This document shows, piece after piece, positions 27,813-35,722 of a stretch of 64,000 bases of DNA. Position 1 is the stretch's first letter. Each line of letters starts with the position of its first letter. A model generated the notes under the pieces. That model searched no databases. It had not been told where the DNA came from and saw nothing but the letters and a program-made list of their open reading frames with translations. Position numbers and translations under genes: made by a program. The stretch comes from DASXHY01 sp036272195. Its GTDB lineage: Bacteria > Verrucomicrobiota > Verrucomicrobiia > Limisphaerales > DASXHY01. The stretch spans positions 1 to 64,000 of the forward strand of contig DATAZE010000028.1 in assembly GCA_036272195.1 (NCBI GenBank), given 5' to 3'.

Positions 27813-28439
27813 TCAGAGCCTGAGATACTTGGCAACGGCTTCCGTGCGCGACTGGACATGGAGTTTTTCGTAAACGCGCCGTAGATGAGTCCGAATCGTG
27901 TCGATGCTGATTTCCAGTTGGTCCGCGATTTGTTTATAAGTCAGCCCTTTGGCCAGGCACTCCAAAACCGCTTGTTCGCGGGGAGAAAGGTGCGGTTGTT
28001 TTTCGCTGGTGACTGTCTTTGCTTTTTGAAACGAAGCCACCACTTTTCGCGCGATGGAATTCGACATGGGCGAACCTCCCGCGTGAACCTCGCGAATCGC
28101 CTGGAGGAGCTTGGTCGGACTCAGCCGCTTCAAAAGATAGCCGGTCGCACCCGCAGCGAGGGCGCGGAAAATCTGGTCGGTATCCTCATAAACCGTCAGC
28201 ATGACGACGAGGACGTCGGGCATTATTTTTTTTAAACGCTCGACACATTCGATTCCGCCCATGCCCGGCATATTGATATCCATAAGCACCACGTCCGGCT
28301 TGTCTTCGGGCAAATGTTGGAGGGCGACATCCGCGCTGCCGTAGGCGCTGACGCAGCGGAAACCGGGGGAGCCGTTGATGAACGTGGTGATGGACTCGCG
28401 CAGTTCTTTTTCGTCATCGATGATGGAAACTGATATCAT
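27813..28439 (-). CDS. NarL/FixJ-family response regulator of the GH99-like cluster
   Basis: A regulator of 208 residues: receiver MISVSIIDDEKELRESITTF with Asp in DVVLMDINMPGMGG and Lys in GYLLKR; helix-turn-helix LSPREQAVLECLAKGLTYKQ then IADQLEISIDTIRTHLRRVY. It is paralogous to the regulator at 9659-10360. The ATG overlaps the TGA of the upstream propeller kinase (ATGA), so the two are translationally coupled and surely form one system. Three copies of a 23-bp motif before genes of this cluster are the obvious candidates for its binding sites, but this is inferred. Confidence 0.95.
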   Translation of the reverse strand: MISVSIIDDEKELRESITTFINGSPGFRCVSAYGSADVALQHLPEDKPDVVLMDINMPGMGGIECVERLKKIMPDVLVVMLTVYEDTDQIFRALAAGATGYLLKRLSPTKLLQAIREVHAGGSPMSNSIARKVVASFQKAKTVTSEKQPHLSPREQAVLECLAKGLTYKQIADQLEISIDTIRTHLRRVYEKLHVQSRTEAVAKYLRL

Positions 28440-31400
28440 AAGCTGTTGGATTTTTCAGCGTGAAGAAGAAAAATGAAACGGACGCACGTGCCGCCGCCGG
28501 CCTGGGGCTCAATCAGACAATCTCCCCCGATGCCGGCCATGCGCTGGTGCATATTGATCAGGCCATTGCCTGACGAGGCCGATTCCTCGCCGTTCATTTT
28601 GCCCGCGTCCGGGCCAATCCCCTTGCCATTGTCAGTGACGGTGATGTTGAAGGCGGCGTCGCTGCACGAGATGGAGACTTTCGCGCGGGTGGCCCCGGAG
28701 TGTTTCAGGATGTTGGTGAACGCTTCGTGCACGGCCAAAAACAAGTGATGCCGCGCCTGTGAAGGGACTGAACAAACGGGTAATTCCACGGGCATGTCAA
28801 CTTCGCACTCGATGCCGGTCAGTTGAAAATAGTCCTGCGCGTACTGGCCAATATAAGACGCGACGTGTTCGAGCGTGTCGTTCTGCGGATTGACGGCCCA
28901 CACAATTTCGTCGAGCGAATGGAGCACGTCGCGGGCGGCGTCGGAAATGGAGGCGATCTGTTCCCGCAATTCGCCGGGTTCAGTCTGGCCGCGGCGAGCA
29001 TGCTCGCTGAGGAACGAAATGCGGCAGAGCTTGGCGCCCATTTCGTCGTGCAAGTCCTGGGCGATGCGCGTCCGTTCGCGCTCCAGCGCACGCTCCTGCT
29101 CGAGCCGTTTCATGCGCCGCTGCAGCCTTTTCTTTTCAGCAAATCGAGCTCCTGCACCCACAAGAACGAGGACGAGGACAGCGGCTGAGGCAATCACCCA
29201 CCAGGCCTGCCAAAAATAGCGCGCGACGTTCAACCCGACGCTTGCGCCGGCCGGATTCCAGATGCCCTCGCTATTACCGGCGGCCACACGGAACTGGTAT
29301 TCGCCGGGCGGCACGTAATTATAAAACGCGGCGCGGCGCGTTCCGGCGTCAGACCAGCCCGTGTCGAGGCCCTCGAGTTGATAACGGAAATGCGTTTGTT
29401 CCGGTGCATCAAAACTCGGCGCGGTGTACTGGAATTCAAATTGGTGCCGGCCAGCCGGAATGCGCAGCATCGCCGTCGAGATCCCGGCTTGACCTCCGCC
29501 ACGGCGTATTTTCTTAAAAGCCGAAATCGATTTGCCGTCTACCAGCACGTCTTCCAACAAAGCCATCGGCGGCGGAGCGGCAGGAGCGAGATGCCGCGGA
29601 TTGAGGACTACCACGCCTTTCAGGGTCGAGAACCAGACCAGGCCCGAGTCTGTTTTCAAGCCCGCTGGAAAAAAGCCGGTCGCACATTCCTCTGAAAGCA
29701 TTCCTTCCGCCTTGCCATAAACGTGGGGAAAGACATTCGAGATGGTTCCGTCTGCCAGCTCATCCAACTCGCGCTTGCTGATGCATGATACGCCGTGGTT
29801 GCCGCCGATCCAAAGACGGCCTGAGTCGTCCTCCTGGATTTGCGACACGGTATCATCAGGCAATCCCTCGCGGCTGGTAAAGGTAGCGATACGGCCATCA
29901 CGCCATCGGCTCAAGCCGCCATCAGCGGTGCCGATCCAAGTAGTGTTTCGCGATTTTGAAAACAGGACGCGAATGGAATCGCTCTGCAAGCCGTTATGTT
30001 TGTCGTAGTGGGACCAGGTTTCGTCCTTGAAGCGATACAACCCGTCGCCGTCCGTTCCGACCCACACGGAGCCCTCCGGCGTGGCGAGGATGGCGGTGAT
30101 GGGTTTGGATTGAGAAAAGTTCGTCAGTTGAATCCATTTCCCCAGCGCGAGCTTCCACAACTGGCCCTCCTGTGTGCCGGACCAGATGTTGCCTTTCGAA
30201 TCTTCCGCCAGCGAAATGATTCTCACGTTCGGCAGCGCGAAGAGCCGGCTTTCATCGGCGATGGCCTGGGGATCCTTGAAATGCAGCAACCCTCCTTCAC
30301 ACGCGACCCAACAACTGCGGTCGCTCGCCACCAGCAATGCGCCGACCGCGTCATCGTGCGGAGACAATCCGGCGGCGGTCAAATGATTGAACGCTCTCCC
30401 TTCCCAGCGATACAAACCCTCGTGAGGTTTGGCCGCCCAGACGACGCCCGGCGCCACTTCGGCGAGGCCGCGTACGCTTCCATATCCCAAGCCTTCATTC
30501 TGGCTGAAAACAAACACATCCTGCCGCTGCAACCGGTTCAGCGCCGATTCACTGCCGACCCAGAGCTTTCCTTCGCGATCGACGAAGAGCGCGGTGACGA
30601 GATTATCAGCGAGGCCGCTGCCGGCATTGACGGCGGTCAACCGGCCACTTTTGAATTGAAAAAGCCCTTCGCTGACCGAGCCGGCCCAAATCGTCCCGTC
30701 CGGTTCTTCCGCCAACGCGGTCACGTAGGAATGGCTCGAATGGCGCGGAATGCGATAGCGCCGCCATTGCCCGCCCTCGCGGCACAAAACAAAATCGCCA
30801 CCCGCGCCAATCCACAACCGCCCATCCGCCTCCACGAGCAGGCAATGCGGGTCTTGCAGCAGGGAGTCGACTGAGGGATCAGATAGTTGACTCCATTTGC
30901 CATCTTGAAATTGGAAAACACCGGCCCCGGCGATACCGATCCACATCGTTCCATGTGAATCCTTGGTAAGCGCCACGATGGATTTTCCGCGGAACGTCGC
31001 GTTAGTGTCCAACGCCATGGCCCGGCCGTCTTTCCACAGGGCCAAACCGTTCTCCGTGCCGATCCACAAACGGCCTGCCGGGTCTTCCGCGAGGGCGGTG
31101 ATTGAGTCAGACGGAAGTCCGTCGCGCGTGGTGAAATTTAAAAATTGCCCGTCTCGATAGCAGGTCAGCCCATTGCTGACAGTGCCAATCCACAAGGCAC
31201 CCGCGCTATCGCCGAGCAAGGCGCGGACCGGACCCGGTGGCAAACCGGGCGAGGCGTTGAAAGAAGTAAAATGCAGGCCGTCAAACCGGCTTAGTCCGTC
31301 ATCGCTTCCCAGCCAAAGATAACCGTCGCCGGTTTGAGCCAACGCACGGAGTGAATTGTGCGGCATGCCCTGCTCTCTCTGCCACAAGCGGAAATTCAAC

Positions 31401-32194
31401 GGCGTGCTGCCCATGCCGACACCGGGCATCGCCACGCCCGGCTTGGCGCTGCTGGTGTCCACGAAATCGCTGAAGGAGGTGGCGATGGCCATGTCACTGA
31501 ACATCCAGCCGCCGCCGCCGCCGCCGTGCCGGAGACGGATTTCATCGAAGGCGGCGTCGGCATTGAAGCGCGTGGTCAGCGTGTCGGCCTGATAAACTTC
31601 GTTCGCGCCGGGGCCGAGGTCGGGCTCAAGCCAAACGGTCACCAAATCGTCTCCGCCGGAGATATATTGAACCTTGAAGACAATGGTTCTTTCGACGCCG
31701 CGACGAGGAAATTCATAACCGGATACATTGCCCCCCACCGCCGGCTCCGGCTTGCTGGATCGCAAGTCGATGTAACTGCCCTTCGAAGCTTCGCTCACGT
31801 CATCACGTCCGAGAAAAGCGCTGTAAGCCCAGGCCTTGGATGCGTTGCCGATACCGACCCGCTCGGTGTCCCCTTCGAACAATTCGAAGGCGGCAAAATA
31901 TTCTTCGGTGGTGATGTCCGAGAGCGGGTTTAAATGAAATTTGAAATAGAGTGTGTCGTTGGCGGCGTCGTCCCTTTTCACTGCGCCGCCCAAAACGTCC
32001 GCGCCGCCAGCGGTATCGCGGGCCAGTGTCGAGCCGGAATCGCTCCACAAAATCACTGCCGACGCCGGGGAAATGGAAAACAACAGAAGCCACAGGATCA
32101 GCCCGGTCGCCCCCAGGCGTCCCCGCAACAAATACTTTTCCGGCGGCGGACCCGATAAGCCAGCCGAACGGGGAGCAACTCGATCCAAAAACAT
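28436..32194 (-). CDS. Two-component-regulator-propeller sensor histidine kinase with N-terminal concanavalin-like domain
   Basis: A kinase of 1252 residues. A signal region (LILWLLLFSISPASA) is followed by a beta-sandwich-like domain (about 45-250), then a long series of Reg_prop repeats (about 270-880) recognisable by G-x-[LI]-W-[IV]-G (GYLWLGSDDGLSRFDG, GALWIGTVSNGL, GRLWIGTENGLALW), which fold into two seven-bladed propellers. A Y_Y_Y domain (about 905-985, GEYQFRVAAGNSEGIWN), a membrane helix (about 990-1015), HisKA_3 with the His in RIAQDLHDEMGAKLC (about 1045) and a HATPase domain (DNGKGIG, GNGLINM) complete it. In Bacteroidetes such sensors are fused to the regulator and bind oligosaccharides; here the regulator is a separate overlapping gene. 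It is encoded 57 bp after GH99-like copy 2. Confidence 0.93.
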   Translation of the reverse strand: MFLDRVAPRSAGLSGPPPEKYLLRGRLGATGLILWLLLFSISPASAVILWSDSGSTLARDTAGGADVLGGAVKRDDAANDTLYFKFHLNPLSDITTEEYFAAFELFEGDTERVGIGNASKAWAYSAFLGRDDVSEASKGSYIDLRSSKPEPAVGGNVSGYEFPRRGVERTIVFKVQYISGGDDLVTVWLEPDLGPGANEVYQADTLTTRFNADAAFDEIRLRHGGGGGGWMFSDMAIATSFSDFVDTSSAKPGVAMPGVGMGSTPLNFRLWQREQGMPHNSLRALAQTGDGYLWLGSDDGLSRFDGLHFTSFNASPGLPPGPVRALLGDSAGALWIGTVSNGLTCYRDGQFLNFTTRDGLPSDSITALAEDPAGRLWIGTENGLALWKDGRAMALDTNATFRGKSIVALTKDSHGTMWIGIAGAGVFQFQDGKWSQLSDPSVDSLLQDPHCLLVEADGRLWIGAGGDFVLCREGGQWRRYRIPRHSSHSYVTALAEEPDGTIWAGSVSEGLFQFKSGRLTAVNAGSGLADNLVTALFVDREGKLWVGSESALNRLQRQDVFVFSQNEGLGYGSVRGLAEVAPGVVWAAKPHEGLYRWEGRAFNHLTAAGLSPHDDAVGALLVASDRSCWVACEGGLLHFKDPQAIADESRLFALPNVRIISLAEDSKGNIWSGTQEGQLWKLALGKWIQLTNFSQSKPITAILATPEGSVWVGTDGDGLYRFKDETWSHYDKHNGLQSDSIRVLFSKSRNTTWIGTADGGLSRWRDGRIATFTSREGLPDDTVSQIQEDDSGRLWIGGNHGVSCISKRELDELADGTISNVFPHVYGKAEGMLSEECATGFFPAGLKTDSGLVWFSTLKGVVVLNPRHLAPAAPPPMALLEDVLVDGKSISAFKKIRRGGGQAGISTAMLRIPAGRHQFEFQYTAPSFDAPEQTHFRYQLEGLDTGWSDAGTRRAAFYNYVPPGEYQFRVAAGNSEGIWNPAGASVGLNVARYFWQAWWVIASAAVLVLVLVGAGARFAEKKRLQRRMKRLEQERALERERTRIAQDLHDEMGAKLCRISFLSEHARRGQTEPGELREQIASISDAARDVLHSLDEIVWAVNPQNDTLEHVASYIGQYAQDYFQLTGIECEVDMPVELPVCSVPSQARHHLFLAVHEAFTNILKHSGATRAKVSISCSDAAFNITVTDNGKGIGPDAGKMNGEESASSGNGLINMHQRMAGIGGDCLIEPQAGGGTCVRFIFLLHAEKSNSL

Positions 32195-32251
32195 GATTCG
32201 CTTACCTGACGGTATTATGTCCGCGCACCCCGCCGAAACAAGCCGGGAATA

Positions 32252-33703
32252 TTACGGGGGCGACGCCTGCACTTTGAAAAATGCCGGACCAGTATTGGCC
32301 GAGACGGGCGTGCTAAATACCATCTGATTAGTGCTTGCTGAGAATGAATCGATGGTCTGCCACGCCGGCGCGGAGAGATTGGATGAGGTTTGGACCTGCG
32401 CGCCGTTCGAAAAAATAAATCCGCCCACGGAAAACTCCAGCAATCCGCCGGCGAGCGACAAATTGTAGATCACCGGAAGACTGGCTTCCATACCGTGCAA
32501 TTGCAGGTCGGCCGCATTTAAATTGGCAGATACAATATTGGTGAAGGCGCGATCGAGTTCCGCGGACACGAGCCGATTCGCCGAATACTGCCGCCGCAAA
32601 CTGTAAAAGCGCGCCGCCATCGCAAGGTCATTGGTGTGATACGGAAAACCGCCGTCGAGATATTGCCGCCGCAAATCCTGGATTGTGCCGAGGTCGCGAA
32701 GATTGTAATCGACCGTTGGTTCCACGACGGTGCCTTCGCCGTAGTCATTCCAGGTCACGATTTGCACGATGGCCGATTTATTCGTGAGCGCGCGGGAGAG
32801 GGTATTGCGAAACGTGGCCCCGCTCGCGTCATCCAGGGAACCATACGAGGGGCTCACGCCGGCCTGCTGATAAATATCATGAAACCGCGGGAACGCGCTG
32901 CTGATAAACGCCGGCCACGCGGCACCGTTTTGTTGGAAGCTGTTCAGGTAATTTTCCAGGGCGGATGCGGAAAGGACGCCGCTGTTCGTCTGGCTTGCCC
33001 ACATGGGCGGCCAATCAAACGCACCGGCGCCGACCGACAGGCGATTATCCTCCGTGAAAAATGCGGGCGCGTTGGTCAGCACGGAAAAAATCGTCTGCCA
33101 TTGGGAGTTGGTTTTGAAATACTGCGGACCGAAGTTCAAAAAGACCGGCTGATTGTTCCACTTCAGGTAAGCCGGGTCTGAAAAATAATTTGTCTGCACA
33201 TACAGCATCGTCTGTTGCGCGTGCGCAATGGCGTTTGCGGAGGTGATATATCCGCCGTTGATTTCCTGCTGGATGGTCTGGTCTTCGTAGCAAAGGCAAA
33301 ACTTCAAGCCGGCCTTGCGGGCGTATTGAAAGAGCGCGGTGGTCCGTTGATTATTGATCCCGTAGTCGTTGTAATTATCGGGCCCGTACCAGTCCACGAT
33401 GATGCCGTCGACGCCGGCCAGTTTCATCAAGAGCACTTGATACTCGAGCAACGTCGAATCGTCCGAATCATAAGGGCCGACCTGCGGATAGTACCAGGAG
33501 GCGATCTGGCGTTGGCCGGAGGAATTCGTGGAGTCCGGATTGAAATGGTTCATCGTCCAATGCCAGCCCCAACTCGAACTGAAAGGCTTGGCGACGAACC
33601 AGGGCATGTAATGGACCATGACCGGCTTGGGGCCGGCTTTCATCGATTGCGGTCCGAGCGCGAGCACGAGACCCAATAGCGAACAAATACTTCTCAGCTT
33701 CAT
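32252..33703 (-). CDS. Secreted GH99/GH71-like glycoside hydrolase (copy 2, with extra C-terminal module)
   Basis: A protein of 483 residues, very similar to the protein at 23042-24337 (shared long blocks such as GLKFCLCYEDQTIQQEI and NFGPQYFKTNSQW). Signal peptide: SICSLLGLVLALGPQSMKA. Core motifs: HYMPWFVAKPFSSSWGWHWT, VDGIIVDWYGPDNYNDYG, and the presumed catalytic Glu pair in VTWNDYGEGTVVEPTVDYN. After the catalytic domain it has about 80 further residues (LAGGLLEFSVGGFIFSNGAQ to PAFFKVQASPP) that copy 1 lacks and that resemble the C-terminal module of other secreted proteins in the window. It lies upstream of the propeller kinase, so enzyme and sensor are probably cotranscribed. A 23-bp motif is found 127 bp before its ATG. 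Confidence 0.86.
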   Translation of the reverse strand: MKLRSICSLLGLVLALGPQSMKAGPKPVMVHYMPWFVAKPFSSSWGWHWTMNHFNPDSTNSSGQRQIASWYYPQVGPYDSDDSTLLEYQVLLMKLAGVDGIIVDWYGPDNYNDYGINNQRTTALFQYARKAGLKFCLCYEDQTIQQEINGGYITSANAIAHAQQTMLYVQTNYFSDPAYLKWNNQPVFLNFGPQYFKTNSQWQTIFSVLTNAPAFFTEDNRLSVGAGAFDWPPMWASQTNSGVLSASALENYLNSFQQNGAAWPAFISSAFPRFHDIYQQAGVSPSYGSLDDASGATFRNTLSRALTNKSAIVQIVTWNDYGEGTVVEPTVDYNLRDLGTIQDLRRQYLDGGFPYHTNDLAMAARFYSLRRQYSANRLVSAELDRAFTNIVSANLNAADLQLHGMEASLPVIYNLSLAGGLLEFSVGGFIFSNGAQVQTSSNLSAPAWQTIDSFSASTNQMVFSTPVSANTGPAFFKVQASPP

Positions 33704-34039
33704 GACAATTTACAACCCGCACGGCCAAAAAATTCTTTCCAATTGCGTATGATCCTGATCGCAAAGGGTTTTCCGTCTGACATCGCGTCAGTTTTCCACG
33801 GCCAGATTAAGCGGTTGTAAATCCATAGATAGTCGCATGGAGTGGTTACAGTCCTGAAGGACGTGAAACTGATTCGAGATTTGCCCCTGATCACGGTTTC
33901 AGGTTTTAGATTTCACGCCCCATTTTGTCACACAAAGAGTCTTGCCTCCCTGCGCGGGAAGGACTCAAATACCGACTGAGCCATGAAGCCCTGATTCACG
34001 CTGCCTGATCGCCGGCGCGAAACTATTGCAAAGGATATT
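33704..34039. other. Intergenic region between divergent genes (GH99-like copy 2 and H1-like protein)
   Basis: It holds the conserved 23-bp motif at 33831-33853. ATTTACAAC (33708-33716) and GTTGTAAAT (33814-33822) form a spaced 9-bp inverted repeat, the first arm lying directly at the ribosome binding position of the GH99-like gene. The ATG at 34040 is preceded by AAAGGA at a good distance. No gene is seen. Confidence 0.4.
33831..33853. promoter_or_regulatory. Conserved upstream motif, copy A (before GH99-like copy 2)
   Basis: AGTCGCATGGAGTGG followed by TTACAGTC, 127 bp before the ATG at 33703. It has the same orientation relative to its gene as copies B (26677) and C (27788). Invariant core in all three: AGTCGCAT, then A, TGG and AC. 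Confidence 0.55.
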
Positions 34040-34519
34040 ATGAATACCTCATCACTCTTGACCAAAGCCCGCAAGGAATTGGAAATCGCACGCGCGAAAG
34101 CCACCGAGGATGAAAAAACAGCGCGCCTCGCCCGGCAAACGGCCAGCGCCGCCAAGCTGAGACTCAAGCAAGCCCGCAAACTGGCCAAGCTCGCCAAAAA
34201 ATCCGCCCGGAAAGCCGATGACCAGGCTGAAGTGTCTTTCGAAGCCGCGGACCGGCTGCAATCAAAATTGGATAAGATTGAGAAACGCGCCCGCAAGGAA
34301 CAAGCCAGGCAAACCAAGAAATCCCAGCGCTCCGTTCCTGAAAAACGTTCCCGCAAAAAACCCTCATCGCGCCCCAAGGCGAAAGCCAAATCCACCACCG
34401 CGAAGATTTCCCGGATTCCGGTGAAGACCGCTCCGCCGGCCGCCAATGAACCGAACGATGACGACGGAACTCAAAATCCTTCTTCGTCGGAGAACGCTGA
34501 CGTTTCCGTTTCGGCGTGA
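34040..34519 (+). CDS. Histone H1-like basic protein (Lys/Ala-rich)
   Basis: A protein of 159 residues. The first half is an Ala/Lys/Arg/Glu-rich helix that should form a coiled coil (ARKELEIARAKATEDEKTAR, then LRLKQARKLAKLAKKSARKA). The middle is strongly basic and low in complexity with Lys/Pro/Ala/Ser runs like the tail of histone H1 (RSRKKPSSRPKAKAKSTTAK), and the end is acidic and Ser-rich. It is probably a nucleoid-associated DNA or RNA binder, as with the H1-like Hc1 proteins of Chlamydiae and Planctomycetes, but there is no specific domain. The ATG at 34040 has an AAAGGA box five bases upstream. No operon partner is clear. Confidence 0.75.
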   Translation: MNTSSLLTKARKELEIARAKATEDEKTARLARQTASAAKLRLKQARKLAKLAKKSARKADDQAEVSFEAADRLQSKLDKIEKRARKEQARQTKKSQRSVPEKRSRKKPSSRPKAKAKSTTAKISRIPVKTAPPAANEPNDDDGTQNPSSSENADVSVSA

Positions 34520-34607
34520 AATCAATTCCGGAAAAACGATCAGGTGTGGTGAAATTATTTCGCGCACTTCTTTTATCGCGATGGCGTATGGGAATAACCT
34601 TTACTTG

Positions 34608-34634
34608 CAATTTTTAGCAACGGGGTAAAAATTG
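34608..34634 (+). promoter_or_regulatory. AT-rich 9-bp hairpin in front of a small gene
   Basis: CAATTTTTA (34608-34616) pairs perfectly with TAAAAATTG (34626-34634) across a GCAACGGGG loop. It ends 8 bp before the ATG at 34643 and so would cover its ribosome binding site in mRNA. It may be a leader stem or a weak terminator for the upstream H1-like gene. Confidence 0.4.
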
Positions 34635-34642
34635 TCGACTCT

Positions 34643-34867
34643 ATGGCGAAACAACTGACTGACATTCGTTTTGTGCCCAGCGTCCGCCTGACGCCGGTGG
34701 AGCTTTCAAGTTCCGGCGAAGTCAGCATCACGCTCTCGCAACTTATCGCCTACAGCCAGAACGACGGATTTACCCGTTTGCAACTGACGGGCGGAAAGAT
34801 GCTCGATGTGAAAGAAACGACTGATCGCATTGATTACCTCGTCCGGAACGCCTGCGGGGCGCAATAA
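34643..34867 (+). CDS. Small conserved-looking protein of unknown function
   Basis: A protein of 74 residues: MAKQLTDIRFVPSVRLTPVE at the start and LQLTGGKMLDVKETTDRIDY near the end. The pattern [LT]-x-G-x-x-[LV]-x-V-K-E-[TS] recalls the short FlbD-like fold seen beside flagellar genes, but no flagellar gene is here and the match is slight. No signal peptide or membrane helix. No Shine-Dalgarno is seen; a hairpin lies directly upstream. I regard the gene as likely because codon use and composition match its neighbours, but give no function. Confidence 0.55.
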   Translation: MAKQLTDIRFVPSVRLTPVELSSSGEVSITLSQLIAYSQNDGFTRLQLTGGKMLDVKETTDRIDYLVRNACGAQ

Positions 34868-34884
34868 GCGCAGCTCGCGAACAG

Positions 34885-35175
34885 TTAATTTTTTTCCGGA
34901 GCGTTAAGGCTGGTTGCGTTCGTGATACTCCTGTTCGTCCTTCCCACTTCATTCACGTACACGGCAATGATGTTGCTCGAATAAACCGCGTCGGGTTTAT
35001 CTCCTTCACGCGAGGTCGCGCTTAAACGATCGTTCGGAATACTCTCGATCGTTACCGTGTATTTTGGCGACTGCCCGGGTTGGGGCGAATTATTCGAAAC
35101 GTGGTTTTGATTCGACTGACAACCGCCGCAGATCAGGAACGCGGCCAGGACCGCAAGCGAGATTGAAGTTTTCAT
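34885..35175 (-). CDS. Small putative lipoprotein
   Basis: A protein of 96 residues from the ATG at 35175, preceded by AAGGA at 4-5 bases, which decides this start over the frame opening at 35277. The N-terminus MKTSISLAVLAAFLICGGCQ is a lipoprotein-like signal, with Cys19 as the probable lipidation site though the -3 position is Cys rather than Leu. The rest is polar (SNQNHVSNNSPQPGQSPKYT) and ends in a beta-rich segment (AVYSSNIIAVYVNEVGRTNR). No family recognised. It is convergent with the 74-residue protein, with 17 bp between the stop codons. Confidence 0.65.
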   Translation of the reverse strand: MKTSISLAVLAAFLICGGCQSNQNHVSNNSPQPGQSPKYTVTIESIPNDRLSATSREGDKPDAVYSSNIIAVYVNEVGRTNRSITNATSLNAPEKN

Positions 35176-35373
35176 AGCATCCTTGCTTGAACCTTCCCCG
35201 ACTGGATTCACGGTTCCATGGGGTAATGTGCCAGAAAGCACCGGCTGGATTACCCTGTTTCCTGAACAGCGGCACATCGAACCAGGAAGTCGAACTACAA
35301 ACGAGACCCGGTGCGCCCCCGAGGTCCCTCCCGGTGCGGTTTCTATCGATGCTCCGCTATGAAACGGACAAGG

Positions 35374-35445
35374 AATTTATTGCATCATTCGGAACCGGGC
35401 GGGATATTGGAGCCACAAACCGATCCAATTGCCGTGCAATAAATT
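35374..35445 (+). promoter_or_regulatory. Nested stem-loop leader upstream of an 85-residue protein
   Basis: Outer stem AATTTATTGCA (35374-35384) with TGCAATAAATT (35435-35445), 11 bp perfect; inner stem ATTGGA (35406-35411) with TCCAAT (35424-35429). The region between is GC-rich (GGAACCGGGCGGG). It ends 19 bp before the ATG at 35465, and the Shine-Dalgarno-like AGGGGA follows at 35448-35453. It looks like a structured 5' leader; no known riboswitch consensus was recognised. Confidence 0.45.
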
Positions 35446-35464
35446 TTAGGGGACATAACACGTT

Positions 35465-35722
35465 ATGAAAATATTACTGCAACATACCCAGACCCTGCTC
35501 TTCCTGCGCCCGGACGGAACCTGGACCCGTCACGCGACCGAAGCGCGTAATTTTTCGCATTCCCAGACGGCCATCAATTATGCCTTCGAACGGCAAATGG
35601 CGGATGTTTACATCACGGTGAAATTTCCGGGTGATTCCGAAACTGTCGCGATTCCATTGCCCGCTGAGTGCCCGGCGGTGACGACCATCGATTTGTCCGA
35701 GACGCCTCAGGCGCGAGTTTGA
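35465..35722 (+). CDS. Small hypothetical protein
   Basis: A protein of 85 residues: MKILLQHTQTLLFLRPDGTW, then HATEARNFSHSQTAINYAFE. It has no signal peptide or helix-turn-helix. The text is compact, mixed alpha/beta and free of low-complexity sequence, which supports a real small cytoplasmic protein. An AGGGGA box lies 11 bp before the ATG and a nested stem-loop precedes that. Its last 16 bp overlap the end of the SpoIIE phosphatase gene on the other strand. Function not recognised. Confidence 0.6.
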   Translation: MKILLQHTQTLLFLRPDGTWTRHATEARNFSHSQTAINYAFERQMADVYITVKFPGDSETVAIPLPAECPAVTTIDLSETPQARV

